Shown piece by piece: positions 25,688-35,400 of a stretch of 64,000 nt of DNA. Source of the DNA: CADEED01 sp035502995 (GTDB lineage: Bacteria > Pseudomonadota > Gammaproteobacteria > Steroidobacterales > Steroidobacteraceae); NCBI GenBank assembly GCA_035502995.1, contig DATJTW010000109.1, forward strand, positions 62,001 through 126,000, read 5' to 3'. Each line of letters starts with the position of its first letter. The first letter of the stretch is position 1. The notes under the pieces were generated by a model. That model had not been told where the DNA came from, searched no databases, and saw nothing but the letters and a program-made list of their open reading frames with translations. Both the position numbers and the translations under genes were made by a program.

Positions 25688-25693
25688 TAGCGT
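25688..25693 (+). promoter_or_regulatory. Candidate -10 box (TAGCGT), leaderless start
   Basis: TAGCGT-N6-ATG for the gene at 25700. Confidence 0.45.
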
Positions 25694-25699
25694 CGGGCC

Positions 25700-26422
25700 A
25701 TGCAAAACACGATTCGCCGCTTCGCCGCGTTGTCAGGCCTGTTTGCATTCTTCGCCGCCGCCCCCGCGTTCGCGCAGGTCGGACCGATCCAGCCGGTGCT
25801 GGTCATGATCGGCGGCAGTCCCGAGGTATCCCACGCGCGCCCCGATCTCGGCGACGACTATTCGATCCCGCTCGAGGTCCTGGTCGGCGCCGACGGCATC
25901 GTGACGAAGGCCGTGGTCAGCGACTCGAGCCACAACGCCCAGGCCGACGCGACCGCCGTCGCCTACATCCGCGAACGCCGCTTCCTGCCCGGCCTCGACG
26001 TCAAGGGCGAGCCCGTGGCGAGCACCGTCAAGGTCACCGTGAACATGTACACGCGCGGCGGCAAGAAGGTCGTGCGCGTGACGCTGAAGCCGCCGCTCCT
26101 GGCGAACGAGAGCCAGCGCATCAAGAAGCTGATGTGCGCGGACTTCATGTTCGAGCTGAACCGCATCATGGACGACGCGAAGATCCGCGACACCAGCCTC
26201 GAGGTGCTGCCGTACGTCTCCGCGCACATGTACATGACGCAGAAGAACGTGCCCAGCGAGGTCCAGGAGAAGTTCTGGGACCAGTGGCCGAAGACGCTCG
26301 ACAAGATCGTCGACCGTTGCGAGAAGAACCAGCTGCAGATGTTCTACGCGGAAGTGCTCGTCCCGGCGCTCGACGGCGCGATGCCGTCGGCGGACACGGT
26401 CACGGCGTCCTCGGCGCAGTAA
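25700..26422 (+). CDS. Exported TonB_C-like two-domain protein, paralogue of 17120
   Basis: 240 aa, signal peptide ~1-25 ('AFAQ'). A TonB_C-like segment 'PLEVLVGADGIVTKAVV' ... 'RRFLPGLDVKGEP' is followed by the same C-terminal domain as the protein at 17120: 'KLMCADFMFELNRIM' and 'QWPKTLDKIVDRCEKN' align with its 'RMTCADVLWEYDFM' and 'QWETLMGQVLDSC'. Two copies in one 64-kb window suggest a lineage-specific family. A single Cys in each of the two C-terminal motifs is conserved, possibly forming a disulfide. A terminator follows at 26471. Confidence 0.75.
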   Translation: MQNTIRRFAALSGLFAFFAAAPAFAQVGPIQPVLVMIGGSPEVSHARPDLGDDYSIPLEVLVGADGIVTKAVVSDSSHNAQADATAVAYIRERRFLPGLDVKGEPVASTVKVTVNMYTRGGKKVVRVTLKPPLLANESQRIKKLMCADFMFELNRIMDDAKIRDTSLEVLPYVSAHMYMTQKNVPSEVQEKFWDQWPKTLDKIVDRCEKNQLQMFYAEVLVPALDGAMPSADTVTASSAQ

Positions 26423-26470
26423 CGCCGGGGGCGCACGTCGCGCCGCGGCCGGTTTCGACAGATGAGAGAA

Positions 26471-26494
26471 CGCCGACCGGAAGGTCGGCGTTTT
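26471..26494 (+). terminator. Rho-independent terminator
   Basis: CGCCGACC-GGAA-GGTCGGCG followed by TTTTC. The minus-strand tail TTCTCTC may also serve the convergent gene. Confidence 0.85.
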
Positions 26495-26542
26495 CGTTGG
26501 TGGGCTCGAGTAGCTAGAGCGAAGGCGCGGCGCGCGCGGCGT

Positions 26543-27001
26543 TCAGACGCAGGATTCGGTCTGGGACACCGGCCGCAGCGCGTACGGCTCGTAGCCCTTC
26601 GCGTAACGAAGCGGGCGACCCGAGAGATCCGCGTCGAGCTTCGACGGCGAGGCGACGTTGACCGTCGTCTCGATCTGGAAGGCAGCGCCCTGCTCCGTGA
26701 TCGACAGCGATTTCGTGCCCGCATACGGCAGCGGGATGCGCTTGGAGCGGCAGAAGCTGATGATCGCCGCGGCCAGGTCGACGATCGAGAAGTGACGCCA
26801 CTCGATGACCTGCTCGTCGGCGGCCAGCACGGCCACGTCGAGTCCGGCCTCCAGCGTGGTGCCGGGAACGAACTCGGCCTGCACGACATCGCCGCGCGAC
26901 AGCGACCCGTTCGACTTGCGGTCGAACGTCACGACCGCGTCGAGGACCGTCTGCAGCGGGAGAACCAGCTGCCGGGACTCTTTGATGGTCACTGCTCCCA
27001 T
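26543..27001 (-). CDS. Conserved-looking hypothetical protein
   Basis: 152 aa, no signal peptide or membrane helix; a mix of beta strands and one hydrophobic helix ('FSIVDLAAAIISFCRSKRIPLP') that may be buried. No family recognised. The start is supported by TAATCT exactly 6 nt upstream of the ATG, with no Shine-Dalgarno. It converges on the TonB_C-like gene and shares the bidirectional terminator hairpin with it. Confidence 0.7.
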   Translation of the reverse strand: MGAVTIKESRQLVLPLQTVLDAVVTFDRKSNGSLSRGDVVQAEFVPGTTLEAGLDVAVLAADEQVIEWRHFSIVDLAAAIISFCRSKRIPLPYAGTKSLSITEQGAAFQIETTVNVASPSKLDADLSGRPLRYAKGYEPYALRPVSQTESCV

Positions 27002-27007
27002 GCCCCC

Positions 27008-27013
27008 AGATTA
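27008..27013 (-). promoter_or_regulatory. Candidate -10 box (TAATCT), leaderless start
   Basis: TAATCT-N6-ATG for the 152-aa protein. Confidence 0.55.
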
Positions 27014-27123
27014 AATGGCCTCAGGAAAACACCTAGTGCCGGTCCGCAATAATCGCCCTGTTAAGAACGAAGTTTGCCCGAAGCGTGACGGCTTTCTCAG
27101 GTGTTTTGCGGGGCCGGGAGTTT

Positions 27124-27158
27124 CCGCGACCCGCGCGGCCGAGCCACGCGGGTCGCGG
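27124..27158 (-). terminator. Strong hairpin after the EF-hand gene
   Basis: Perfect 12-bp stem CCGCGACCCGCG / CGCGGGTCGCGG with an 11-nt loop, 11 nt past the EF-hand stop codon. There is no U-tract on either side, so it is a transcript-end stabiliser or a factor-dependent terminator rather than a canonical one. Confidence 0.5.
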
Positions 27159-27168
27159 AGGACCGGAC

Positions 27169-27495
27169 TTATTGCTGGGGCTGCGAATCGGGCTGCGAGT
27201 GGTTGGAGGCACCGACCTCGTCGCGCTCGATGAAGCCGTTGCCGTTCTTGTCGTAACGCGAGAACTGGTCGCTCACGTTCTGGTTGGCCGCGGCCTCGGT
27301 CTTCGAGATCTTGCCGTCGCTGTTCGCGTCCAGCGATTCGAACGTGACGCCCTGGCGCGCGGGTTGCGCGCTCGGCGCGGACTGCGCCGGATCCGCCGCG
27401 GTGCTCGTGTTCGGATCGGGGGTCTGCGCATTCGCGGCGGCGAACGGGAGCAGCGCGACCACGGCGCCGGCGAGCAGGAATTTCGATGCCTTCAT
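27169..27495 (-). CDS. Exported EF-hand calcium-binding protein
   Basis: 108 aa. Signal peptide ~1-23 ('ANAQ'), a Pro/Ala/Ser-rich linker, then two EF-hand loops, 'DANSDGKISKTE' and 'DKNGNGFIERDE', each with Asp/Asn at positions 1, 3 and 5, Gly at 6 and Glu at 12. The tail is Gln/Ser-rich. It probably binds Ca2+ in the periplasm. The ATG at 27495 is preceded by the clear Shine-Dalgarno AAGGAGTC; the longer frame to 27576 is rejected. Confidence 0.88.
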   Translation of the reverse strand: MKASKFLLAGAVVALLPFAAANAQTPDPNTSTAADPAQSAPSAQPARQGVTFESLDANSDGKISKTEAAANQNVSDQFSRYDKNGNGFIERDEVGASNHSQPDSQPQQ

Positions 27496-27742
27496 GATGA
27501 CTCCTTGTCTGTCCGTTACGGAATGTTGCTTCATGGATTGACAGGCAATTGACGTGCCATGCCCGTGAAGGTTCATTTCGCCAGCCGGGCGCCCGCACGC
27601 GCCTGCGATCGGCGACAGCGTGCACGATGTGCCGCGCGGCCGGCGGCTATTTCAATGCGTTTCCCGCGGGCCTGTAGGTCTAACTAGTCGACTCGTCCGG
27701 CGCGCTGTCGGACGACGGCCACGTCGCCGATGCACGACATGC

Positions 27743-27748
27743 TAGGCT
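27743..27748 (+). promoter_or_regulatory. Candidate -10 box (TAGGCT), leaderless start
   Basis: TAGGCT-N6-ATG for the cupin gene at 27755. Confidence 0.55.
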
Positions 27749-27754
27749 GCATCC

Positions 27755-28219
27755 ATGAACACCCGCACCGTGTCGATCGGCGCCGCTATCGCGGCCGTGT
27801 CGTTCTGGGCCGGCACCTTGGCGGCCGCGAAGCCGGAGAAGCCGCCGCTCGACAGCCACATCTGGAAAGCGAAGGACGCGCGCGTCGCGACCGGCGACTG
27901 GGGCCACATCGCGCTGTACACGGAGGATGGCCAGCCATCGTTCGGCGCGAGCTCCGTGCTCACCGCGCAGCTCGAGTTGCTGCCCGGCAAGCGCCTGCAG
28001 CCGCCGCACCAGCATCCGGACGAGGAATTCCAGTACGTCATCGAGGGCACCGGCACCTGGACGCTGAACGGTCAGGACTATCCACTCGAACCCGGCGACC
28101 TGATGTATTCGAAGCCGTGGGACTGGCATGGCATCCGGAATTCGGGCGACAAGCCGCTGCGGTTCTTCGTGTTCAAGTGGAAGGCGGCGGGCATGGCGGA
28201 GCCGGCGCAGCGGCCGTGA
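27755..28219 (+). CDS. Exported cupin-domain protein
   Basis: 154 aa. Signal peptide ~1-24. A single cupin_2 barrel with the two conserved motifs: 'PPHQHPDEEFQYVIEG' (two His and a Glu as metal ligands) and 'LEPGDLMYSKPWDWHGIRN' (distal His). It may be a metal-dependent enzyme or a small-molecule binder in the periplasm; the ligand cannot be inferred. Stands alone between convergent or divergent neighbours. Confidence 0.88.
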   Translation: MNTRTVSIGAAIAAVSFWAGTLAAAKPEKPPLDSHIWKAKDARVATGDWGHIALYTEDGQPSFGASSVLTAQLELLPGKRLQPPHQHPDEEFQYVIEGTGTWTLNGQDYPLEPGDLMYSKPWDWHGIRNSGDKPLRFFVFKWKAAGMAEPAQRP

Positions 28220-28300
28220 CGTCGTCGGCGCCGGCGGGACAGGGATCGCCCGTCGGTTGAGGGCGCATTCGCGCGCCGGCGCAACCGCGCGGCCCGCTGA

Positions 28301-28879
28301 CTACTGCGCCGCGTCGACCTTCCGGCAATTCACCTCGCCCTCGACCTTCACGCCGGTCGGCGTCTCGCCGCTGAACGTCAACATCGCGGCATTGCCCTTC
28401 TGCATCAGCGCGGTCGTGGCCTTGCCGCTCAGGCCCTTGTTGGCGCGCTCGGCTTTCTGGTACGGCTCGAGCGCGGCGTCGGGCCGCGTGTCGATCTCGT
28501 AGGTGACGCTCGACGCCACCTTGCGTACGTCGCCCGGCTTCGCATCCGACACGACCAGCACCACCTGGATCTCGTTCGCGTGCTTCTCGTCGATGTTCGG
28601 CATGTCGACGCTCATCGACGCGCGTTCGTTGGTGAACACCACCGACAGCCCGAGCGGCTTCTTGCCGAACGCCGTCAACACGCAGGCCTCGGTCGGCGCG
28701 AAATCGTATTTGCCCTTGTGCGGGCCGGAGCCGAGGGAGATCGACGCGCTGCTGCCGATGCTCGCGCCGGTGGCCGGCGGCGGCGTCATCGACGGCAGCG
28801 ATGGCGTCTCGGACAGCGCCGGCGCCGCGGCTATTGTCATTGCCAGGGCCGAGAGCAAGGCGGGAACGAGACGTTTCAT
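28301..28879 (-). CDS. Exported hypothetical protein
   Basis: 192 aa with a signal peptide (~1-23, 'ALSE') and a Pro/Ser-rich N-terminal spacer. The mature domain has two Cys ('EACVLTAFG' and 'EVNCRKV') at its ends, consistent with a disulfide-closed beta-sandwich. No family recognised. Its ATG overlaps the stop of the DUF481 gene (ATGA, 28876-28879), so it is translated as the second gene of that operon and likely works with an outer-membrane protein. Confidence 0.78.
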   Translation of the reverse strand: MKRLVPALLSALAMTIAAAPALSETPSLPSMTPPPATGASIGSSASISLGSGPHKGKYDFAPTEACVLTAFGKKPLGLSVVFTNERASMSVDMPNIDEKHANEIQVVLVVSDAKPGDVRKVASSVTYEIDTRPDAALEPYQKAERANKGLSGKATTALMQKGNAAMLTFSGETPTGVKVEGEVNCRKVDAAQ

Positions 28880-29625
28880 TTGAGCGTGTACACGAGATTG
28901 ATGGTGGTCAACGTGTCCGTGCTCTCGGCGAGAGGCGGCGGGTCCGAGTTGTAGCGCACGCCGAAGCCGACCGCCAGCGCGAACGCCTTCGTCATGTTCA
29001 CGGACAACGCGATGTCGTTCTGCACGGCGGTGTTGTCGGAGCCGGATTCCGCGAGGAACTTGTTGGTGATCTTGGTGACGTCGTTGAAGTTGTGCTCGTA
29101 GTTCGAGCTGAGCGTCACGACCGGTTCGTTCTCGGCCTCGCCCTTGATGCGGTCGATGACCTCGCCCGCGTCGCTCTTGATCAGTTCCTGCGGCTGCGAA
29201 CGGCGATAACCGGCACCGAGCGAGCCGGTGAGCTGCGTCGCGGGGCTGTCGATGAACTTGTACGACGCACCGGTCGACAACGTCGCCTGGTAGGCGAACG
29301 CGCTGAAGCGGTCCTCTTCACCGCGCAGGCTGCCGAACCAGCTGAGGCGGTCGGTGATCTTGTAATCGGCCTGGTACTTCGCCTCGTAGCGTTCGGCGGT
29401 CGCGAACTCCTCGCCCTCGCTGTACAGCGCGGCGAAGCCGACCGTGTTGCGCCACTTCGTGCCTTCGTGGACCAGGTCGAGCTTCGTGTTCGCGGCCTTC
29501 GATTCGGTGTTGCCGGTCGTGGACAACACGCCGAGCTCGGCTTTCCCGGTCCACTGCGCCTGCGCGGGCGCGAAGGCGGCCAGCGCCGCGACGGCAAACA
29601 GCATCTTCAACAGAGACGTCTTCAA
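28876..29625 (-). CDS. DUF481-family outer-membrane beta-barrel protein
   Basis: 249 aa from a TTG start preceded by AAGGGAAC; a Met seven codons in has no good Shine-Dalgarno. Signal peptide ~1-24 ('APAQAQ'). The body shows the DUF481 pattern 'WTGKAELGVLSTTGNTES', 'YEAKYQADYKITDRLSWFGS', 'ASYKFIDSP' and amphipathic strands to the C-terminal '...TINLVYTLK'. Members of this family are induced by salt or alkali stress in some Gram-negatives; that role is not testable here. First gene of a two-gene operon. Confidence 0.85.
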   Translation of the reverse strand: MKTSLLKMLFAVAALAAFAPAQAQWTGKAELGVLSTTGNTESKAANTKLDLVHEGTKWRNTVGFAALYSEGEEFATAERYEAKYQADYKITDRLSWFGSLRGEEDRFSAFAYQATLSTGASYKFIDSPATQLTGSLGAGYRRSQPQELIKSDAGEVIDRIKGEAENEPVVTLSSNYEHNFNDVTKITNKFLAESGSDNTAVQNDIALSVNMTKAFALAVGFGVRYNSDPPPLAESTDTLTTINLVYTLK

Positions 29626-29794
29626 GGTGTTCCCTTCCCTTTCGAGGTTGTTAGTTGCGCGCGATGTTACGCGAGCCCGCGCGCCCGCCGGCCGATCGCG
29701 CTGCGACATGGGGCGGCGTCCGACAGGCCCGGGTGGGGCCGCGACGGACGACGCAGGGTTTGTCCGTCAATCCGCCGGTTGGTTCCCGGCCGCG

Positions 29795-30487
29795 CTAGCC
29801 GCCGAGGTCGTATTTCAGCGACTTGCCGTCCTGCGTCACGAGCCCCTGGCGGACCAGCTCGTCGATGTGCTGCTCGACCACCTTGGCACCCGGCTCGCCG
29901 CCGTGGTGCTTGAAATAGGACGCGATGGTCTGCGCGAGTTTCGCGCGCGTCGACGGCTTGCCGTTCATCGAGCGCAGCTGCTTGACGATGGCCGGTAGTT
30001 TGTCGCTGGCGGTCGGACGGGCCGGCGCCGATTTCGCGCGTGGCGCGCGCGGCTGCCGGGGCGGGGCGTTTCGCGGCGCCTTGGGCGCCGACGCGCGCGG
30101 CGCCGGCTTCGCAGGCTTCGCGGAAACGAGCTCCGCCAGTGTCTTCGTGCGCCGGCAGTTGACGCCGCGCGCCGCGAGGAATTCCAGCAGCGGGTCGAAG
30201 TCGGTGTCGCCCGAGACGATGTGGATGCGCGCGTCGGGCTCGCGCTCGAGCAGCCCGCCGATGTACCAGGCGATGTGCATGTCCACGGCATTGCTGCCGC
30301 TGCGCGTGATCTTGATCGGCTCGACGTTGCCACCGAGCGCCATCACCGCGTCGAGCAGCTTGAACGGCACGCGGGATTCCTGCTGCTTCGCACCGAAGAA
30401 GATCTTCACCTTGTACGGCGAGTTGGCCAGCTGGGAGAGATCCGGCTGGACGTTTTCGAAATCCACGAGGACATAGGCGGTCGACAT
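29795..30487 (-). CDS. NYN-domain (PIN-like) putative ribonuclease
   Basis: 230 aa, cytoplasmic. Residues ~1-120 form an NYN domain with acidic active-site residues in 'VLVDFENVQPD', 'VDMHIAWYIGG' and 'SGDTDFDPLLEFL'. A flexible Ala/Pro/Lys/Arg linker follows (~125-165), then a C-terminal winged-helix-like domain ('QTIASYFKHHGGEP', 'IDELVRQGLVTQDG'). The layout resembles LabA/DUF88-like proteins and suggests a metal-dependent nuclease with a nucleic-acid-binding tail. No toxin-antitoxin partner is adjacent. Confidence 0.85.
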   Translation of the reverse strand: MSTAYVLVDFENVQPDLSQLANSPYKVKIFFGAKQQESRVPFKLLDAVMALGGNVEPIKITRSGSNAVDMHIAWYIGGLLEREPDARIHIVSGDTDFDPLLEFLAARGVNCRRTKTLAELVSAKPAKPAPRASAPKAPRNAPPRQPRAPRAKSAPARPTASDKLPAIVKQLRSMNGKPSTRAKLAQTIASYFKHHGGEPGAKVVEQHIDELVRQGLVTQDGKSLKYDLGG

Positions 30488-30619
30488 GCGACCAGTGTCG
30501 CACAACCGGAAATACCGGTTGCCAGGCGGCCCGGATGCCCGGATGATGGAAACCGGTGTCATGGACGACGCGGCGGCGCTCCGCCGCGAGCTTTTCAGCA
30601 ATTTTCGTGGGGGAAATTG

Positions 30620-31990
30620 ATGAATTCGACCGGTAAAACCCTGATGTCCGCCGGTTTATTGTCCATCGGTTTCCTGGTGCCGGGGTTGGCGGCCGCACCC
30701 GCCGACCCCGGCCGCGAACCGCCGGCCCCGAGCGATGGATTCGCCGCGACGCCAACGGGTGCGCTGCCCGCCGGCACCACCGGCGGCGCCGGTGCCGCGT
30801 CCGCGCGCACGGTCACGGTCGGCTCGCGCGCCGAGCTGATCGCCGCGCTGAAGTATCCCGACGCCACGCCGAAGGTGCTCTACGTGAAGGGGCTGATCGA
30901 CGCCAACGTCGACGATGCGAACGCACCGCTGAACTGCCGCGACTACGCCCGTCCCGATCCCGCCACCGGCGAGCTCTTCAATCTCCACGCGTATGCCGCG
31001 ATGTACGACCCCGCGGGTCCCTGGGGCCGCAAGCCGCCCTTCGGCGGCCAGGAGAACGCGCGGCTGGCCTCCGCGGCCGCGCAGGAAAACCGCGTGCACA
31101 TCCTCGTGCCGCCGAACACGTCGATCGTCGGCCTCGGCACAGACGCGACGCTGGTCGGCGCATGGCTCGACATCCGCCCGCTGCGGACGGAAGGCAACGC
31201 GCCGATGAACGTCATCGTCCGCAACCTCGCGTTCGAGGACGCCGCGGATTGTTTCCCCGAGTGGTCGCCCGACGACGGCCCCACCGGCAACTGGAATTCG
31301 CAGTACGACGCGATCTCCGTGCGCAACGCGACGCACGTGTGGATCGACCACAACCGCTTCGCCGACGTGAGGACGCGCGATGAGACACAACCCGTCATCT
31401 TCAACCACAAGCTGCAGGTCCACGACGGCCTCGTCGACATCACGAACGAATCGGACTTCGTCACGGTGTCGTGGAACCACTTCACCGCGCACGACAAGAC
31501 GATGCTCATCGGTAACTCTGATGGCGCGGTGGCCGATCGCGGCAAGCTGCGCGTGACGCTGCATCACAACTGGTTCGACGGCGTCGGCCAGCGCGCGCCG
31601 CGCGTGCGTTACGGCCAAGTGCACGTCTACGACAACCTCTACCGCGCCGACTTGAACACCAACTACCACTCGAGCTGGGGCGTGGGCATCGAGTCCCGCA
31701 TCTATGCCGAGAACAACTGGTTCGACCTGAGCGCCAGCTACGGCCCGATGGAAGTCATCGATGGCAAGAAGGGCACGCAGATCACGGCGGTCGGCAACTG
31801 CTGGCGCAGCGGCGAGCGCTGCGTGCCGACGGATTTCGTCGCGGCGTGGAATGCGCGGTTCGATCCGGACCTGTCGCCGGACGCGGGCTGGAGACCGACC
31901 CTGTACGCCAGCGGCGGCGCGGCCGATCCGGTGACGGACGTGAAGGCGCGCGTACTGGCGGAGGCGGGTCCGGCGCGGCCGAAGAAGTAA
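30620..31990 (+). CDS. Secreted pectate lyase, PL1 family
   Basis: 456 aa from the ATG after GGGGGAAATT. Signal peptide ~1-26, then a Pro/Ala/Gly-rich spacer and a right-handed beta-helix. Family motifs: 'QYDAISVRNATHVWIDHNRF' region with Asp ligands, the Ca2+-site 'DGLVDITNESDFVTVSWN', and catalytic Arg in 'QRAPRVRYG' after 'TLHHNWFDG'. It cleaves polygalacturonate by beta-elimination. With the mannanase it marks plant-cell-wall degradation. It converges on the MazG-like gene with 21 nt between stops. Confidence 0.92.
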   Translation: MNSTGKTLMSAGLLSIGFLVPGLAAAPADPGREPPAPSDGFAATPTGALPAGTTGGAGAASARTVTVGSRAELIAALKYPDATPKVLYVKGLIDANVDDANAPLNCRDYARPDPATGELFNLHAYAAMYDPAGPWGRKPPFGGQENARLASAAAQENRVHILVPPNTSIVGLGTDATLVGAWLDIRPLRTEGNAPMNVIVRNLAFEDAADCFPEWSPDDGPTGNWNSQYDAISVRNATHVWIDHNRFADVRTRDETQPVIFNHKLQVHDGLVDITNESDFVTVSWNHFTAHDKTMLIGNSDGAVADRGKLRVTLHHNWFDGVGQRAPRVRYGQVHVYDNLYRADLNTNYHSSWGVGIESRIYAENNWFDLSASYGPMEVIDGKKGTQITAVGNCWRSGERCVPTDFVAAWNARFDPDLSPDAGWRPTLYASGGAADPVTDVKARVLAEAGPARPKK

Positions 31991-32011
31991 CGCGCGCGGC
32001 GCCGACCGCGC

Positions 32012-32374
32012 TCAGAGCTCGGTGTACTTCTTCGCGTTGCCGCGCGATTTCTCGACCGGGTACTTCAACGCGTTCGCGGCGACCTTCTCGCGCGCCGCCT
32101 CGAGCAGGTCGATGTCGAGCTTGTCGGCCAGCCGCACGAGGTAATTCAGCACGTCGGCCATCTCCTCGCGCACCTTCGCGAGCTCGGCCGGCGGCAGGTG
32201 TTGCGATTCCTGCTCGGTGATCCACTGGAACCGTTCGAGCAGCTCGGCGGCCTCGACCGCCAGCGCCATCGCCAGGTTCTTGGGGCTGTGGAACCGGTCC
32301 CACTCGCGCTCGGCGGCGAATTGCCGCAGGGAATCCCGAAGCGGGGCGAGTCCTTGGGGGTGCGTGTCGCTCAT
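32012..32374 (-). CDS. MazG-like nucleotide pyrophosphohydrolase
   Basis: 120 aa, all-helical. It has the four-helix MazG/dCTPase signature: 'FHSPKNLAMALAVEAAELLERFQW' region with the first E-x-x-E pair, and 'KVREEMADVLNYLVRLADKLDID' with the second acidic set binding Mg2+. It hydrolyses (d)NTPs to monophosphates as a house-cleaning enzyme. I chose the ATG at 32374; TAGGCT lies 8 nt upstream. Confidence 0.88.
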   Translation of the reverse strand: MSDTHPQGLAPLRDSLRQFAAEREWDRFHSPKNLAMALAVEAAELLERFQWITEQESQHLPPAELAKVREEMADVLNYLVRLADKLDIDLLEAAREKVAANALKYPVEKSRGNAKKYTEL

Positions 32375-32382
32375 GGATCCGG

Positions 32383-32388
32383 AGCCTA
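32383..32388 (-). promoter_or_regulatory. Candidate -10 box (TAGGCT) close to start
   Basis: TAGGCT-N8-ATG for the MazG-like gene; divergent from the box at 32434. Confidence 0.45.
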
Positions 32389-32433
32389 CACAAAGCCGTG
32401 ACGCAATCGAGTTATGGCAAGAATCGCGCTGGC

Positions 32434-32439
32434 TATTCT
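32434..32439 (+). promoter_or_regulatory. Candidate -10 box (TATTCT), leaderless start
   Basis: TATTCT-N6-ATG for the gene at 32446; no Shine-Dalgarno. Confidence 0.55.
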
Positions 32440-32445
32440 GACCCC

Positions 32446-35400
32446 ATGCCGCACTCCGCTCGCCGCCCGGCCTGGCTGTTCGCCGCCCTCCTTTTCCTGC
32501 CGTTCCTGGCCGCTCCCGCCGGCGCCGCCGAGCCCTGGGAAGCACCGGCCTTCTCGACGCCGGCCGCACAGCTCCTGCAGGGCGCGAAGCAGGTGAAACA
32601 CGAGCGCGCCAGCGACGTGGTCGTGCTGCTGGACGAACGCGTGTTCGAGCTCGACGAGCAGCACCGCCTGACGCGCACGAACCGCCTGATCTATCGCGTC
32701 GACACGCCGGACGGCGTCGAGCGCTGGGCCGCGAGTTCGTCGCGCTGGCAGCCCTGGCACCAGCTGCGGCCGGACATCCGCGCGCGCGTCATCACGCCGG
32801 ACGGCCGCGAACACCAACTCGACCCGAAGCTGTTGACGGACTCCGGTACGCGCGAGGCCGGCTCGCAGGTCTTCGACGACGACCACGTGCTCGAAGGACC
32901 GCTGCCGGCGGTCGAGATCGGCGCCGTCGTCGAGGAACAGATCGTCGTGCGCGACGAGAAGCCGTTCTTCACCGGCGGTTCCGTGTACCGCGAATACGTC
33001 GGCCGTCCCGTGCCGGTGGGACACACGCGCATCGTCATCGACGCGCCGGAGTCGCTGCCGCTGCAGCGGCTGATGCTGCTGCTGCCGGACGCGCAGGTGA
33101 AGGAAACGCGCACCGCCGGCCGCGTGCGCTGGACGCTGGACCAGGGCGCGCTCGACGCTCTGCGCGAGGCCGACACGAACCTGCCGGCGGACGTGCCGAC
33201 GTGGCCGAGCGTCGGCTTCTCGTCGGGCCGCTCGTGGGCCGCGGTCGCGGCCAACTACCGCGACATGACGGAGGCGCGGATCCGCCCCGACGACGCGCGC
33301 CCGCTGATCGCCGGGCTCAAGGCCGGTCCGGATTTCATCGCGAAGGTGGTGAGCCGCCTGCACCGCGAGGTGCGGTACACCGGCGTCGAGTTCGGCGCCG
33401 CGCGGCTCGTGCCCGAATATCCGTCCGAGACGCTGCGCCGCCGCTTCGGCGACTGCAAGGACAAGTCCACGCTGCTGGTGGCCGCGCTGCGCGCCGCGGG
33501 CATCGACGCCTATCTGGCGCTGCTCTCGGCCGGCGACGACGAAGACATCGCGCCGACGCTGCCGGGCCTGGGCATGTTCGATCACGCCATCGTCTACGTG
33601 CCGCGCGCGGCCGACGGCGGCGCCGACCTCTGGATCGACGCCACCGCCGACAACGCGCGCGTCGGCACGCTGCCGGCCGCCGACACCGACCGGCTCGCGC
33701 TGGTGATCCGCGACGGCGAGTCCGCGCTGACGCGCACGACCGCGATGCGGTCGCAGGACAATCGCCAGGTCGAGACGCGCGAGTTCCATCTGTCCGAGTA
33801 CGGGCCGTCGCGCGTCGTCGAGACCACCGAGACGTTCGGCACGATCGAATCCGAATACCGCGGCTGGTACGCCGGCGCGGACACCAAGGCGCGGCTCGAC
33901 GGCCTCAAGACCTACGCGCACGACGCGTACCGCGCGAAGCAGCTGCTCGACTACGAACACACCGCGAGCAACGATTTCTCGAAGCCGTACTCGATGACGC
34001 TGGAGATGAAGGACGCGCCGATCGGCTTCACCGATCTCGAGACCGCCGCGGTCGGCATCAACGTCGCGAACGTCACGTCGCGGCTGCCCGACTGGTTCGA
34101 CTCGCGCGTCGCCGATGCGACGCTCGACGACGGCCGCACGCGCACCGCGGACGTCGTCATCGAGCCGTTCGTCACCGAGTGGCATTACCGCATCCAGCCG
34201 CCGTCCGGCTTCAAGCCGCGCCCGCTGCCGGCCAACAACCTGCTGAAGCTCGGACCGGCGACGCTGATGTCCGAATTCAACGTGACCGCCGACGGCGCCG
34301 TGCACGCCAACTGGCGGTTCGACACCGTGAAGAGCCGCTACACGCTGGCCGAGGCCGACGCGCTGGTGAAGGCGCTGCGCCAGCTCACCGCCGCCGAGAC
34401 GACGCTGATCGCCTTCGATCAGGTGGGCGTCGCGTTGCGCGCCGACGGCGATTTCAAGGGCGCGCTGCAGGCGAACGAGGCGCTGGTCGCCGCCTTCCCG
34501 CGCCAGGCCGTGCACCGCCTGCGCAACGCGTCCGCGCTGCTCGATGCCGGGCTCGGCGCGCGCGCGCAGCGCGAGGCGCTGGCCGCGACGAAACTCGAAC
34601 CGAAATCCGCGCTCGCGTGGAAGACGCTGGGTTGGATGCTGGAGCACGACGCGGTCGGCCGCCGCTTCGGCGAAGGTTACGACCGCGCCGGCGCCATCGC
34701 CGCGTATCGCCAGGCGCGCGCGCTCGATCCCACGAACACCGACATCGCCGCCGACTTCGCCGTACTGCTCGAGCACGATGCCGACGGCGTGCGGTATTCG
34801 GCGCAGGCGAACGTCGCCGAGGCGATCACCGAGTACCAGGCGCGCCGCAAGCTGCTCTCCGACGAGGACGCGCGCAGCGACGACTACGCCAACAACCTCT
34901 ACTACGCGCTGTTGTACGCCGGCCGATACGCCGAGCTGCGCACGACGCTCGAGAACGAACCCGCGAGCCTCGCGCAGCGCGCGTTGACGATCACGGCGAT
35001 CGCCGCCGAGCGCGGCGGCCCGGCCGCGATCGACGCGTCGCGCGAGCTGGTCAGCGGCGAATCGGACCGCCGGTCGGCGCTGGCGAGCGCCGGCAACATC
35101 CTGACGCGGCTGCGCGCCTACGCGGCCGCGGCCGACCTCATCGAGGCCAGCACGCGCGGCCAGACCACCACCGCCGCCAACACGCAGCGCATCGCGCTGT
35201 TGCGCAAGACCTCGCGCAACGACGGCCGCGACATCGCGCCAGTCGACCCGAAGAGCGTGGTGCTGCGGTCGTTCGCCGAGCTGCTCGCGCAGCGGGACGA
35301 CGGCGCGGCGTTCCGCGCGCTGCTCAGCCGGCGCGCCGCGGATCCGTCGGATCTCGGCGCGGGGTTCGAGCGCTCGCAGCGCGCGATCATCGCGGGGCTG

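Noticed and set aside
26462..27052. 196-codon plus-strand frame opposite the 152-aa gene
   Set aside because: Arg-rich shadow; the minus-strand gene has a better composition and a start box.
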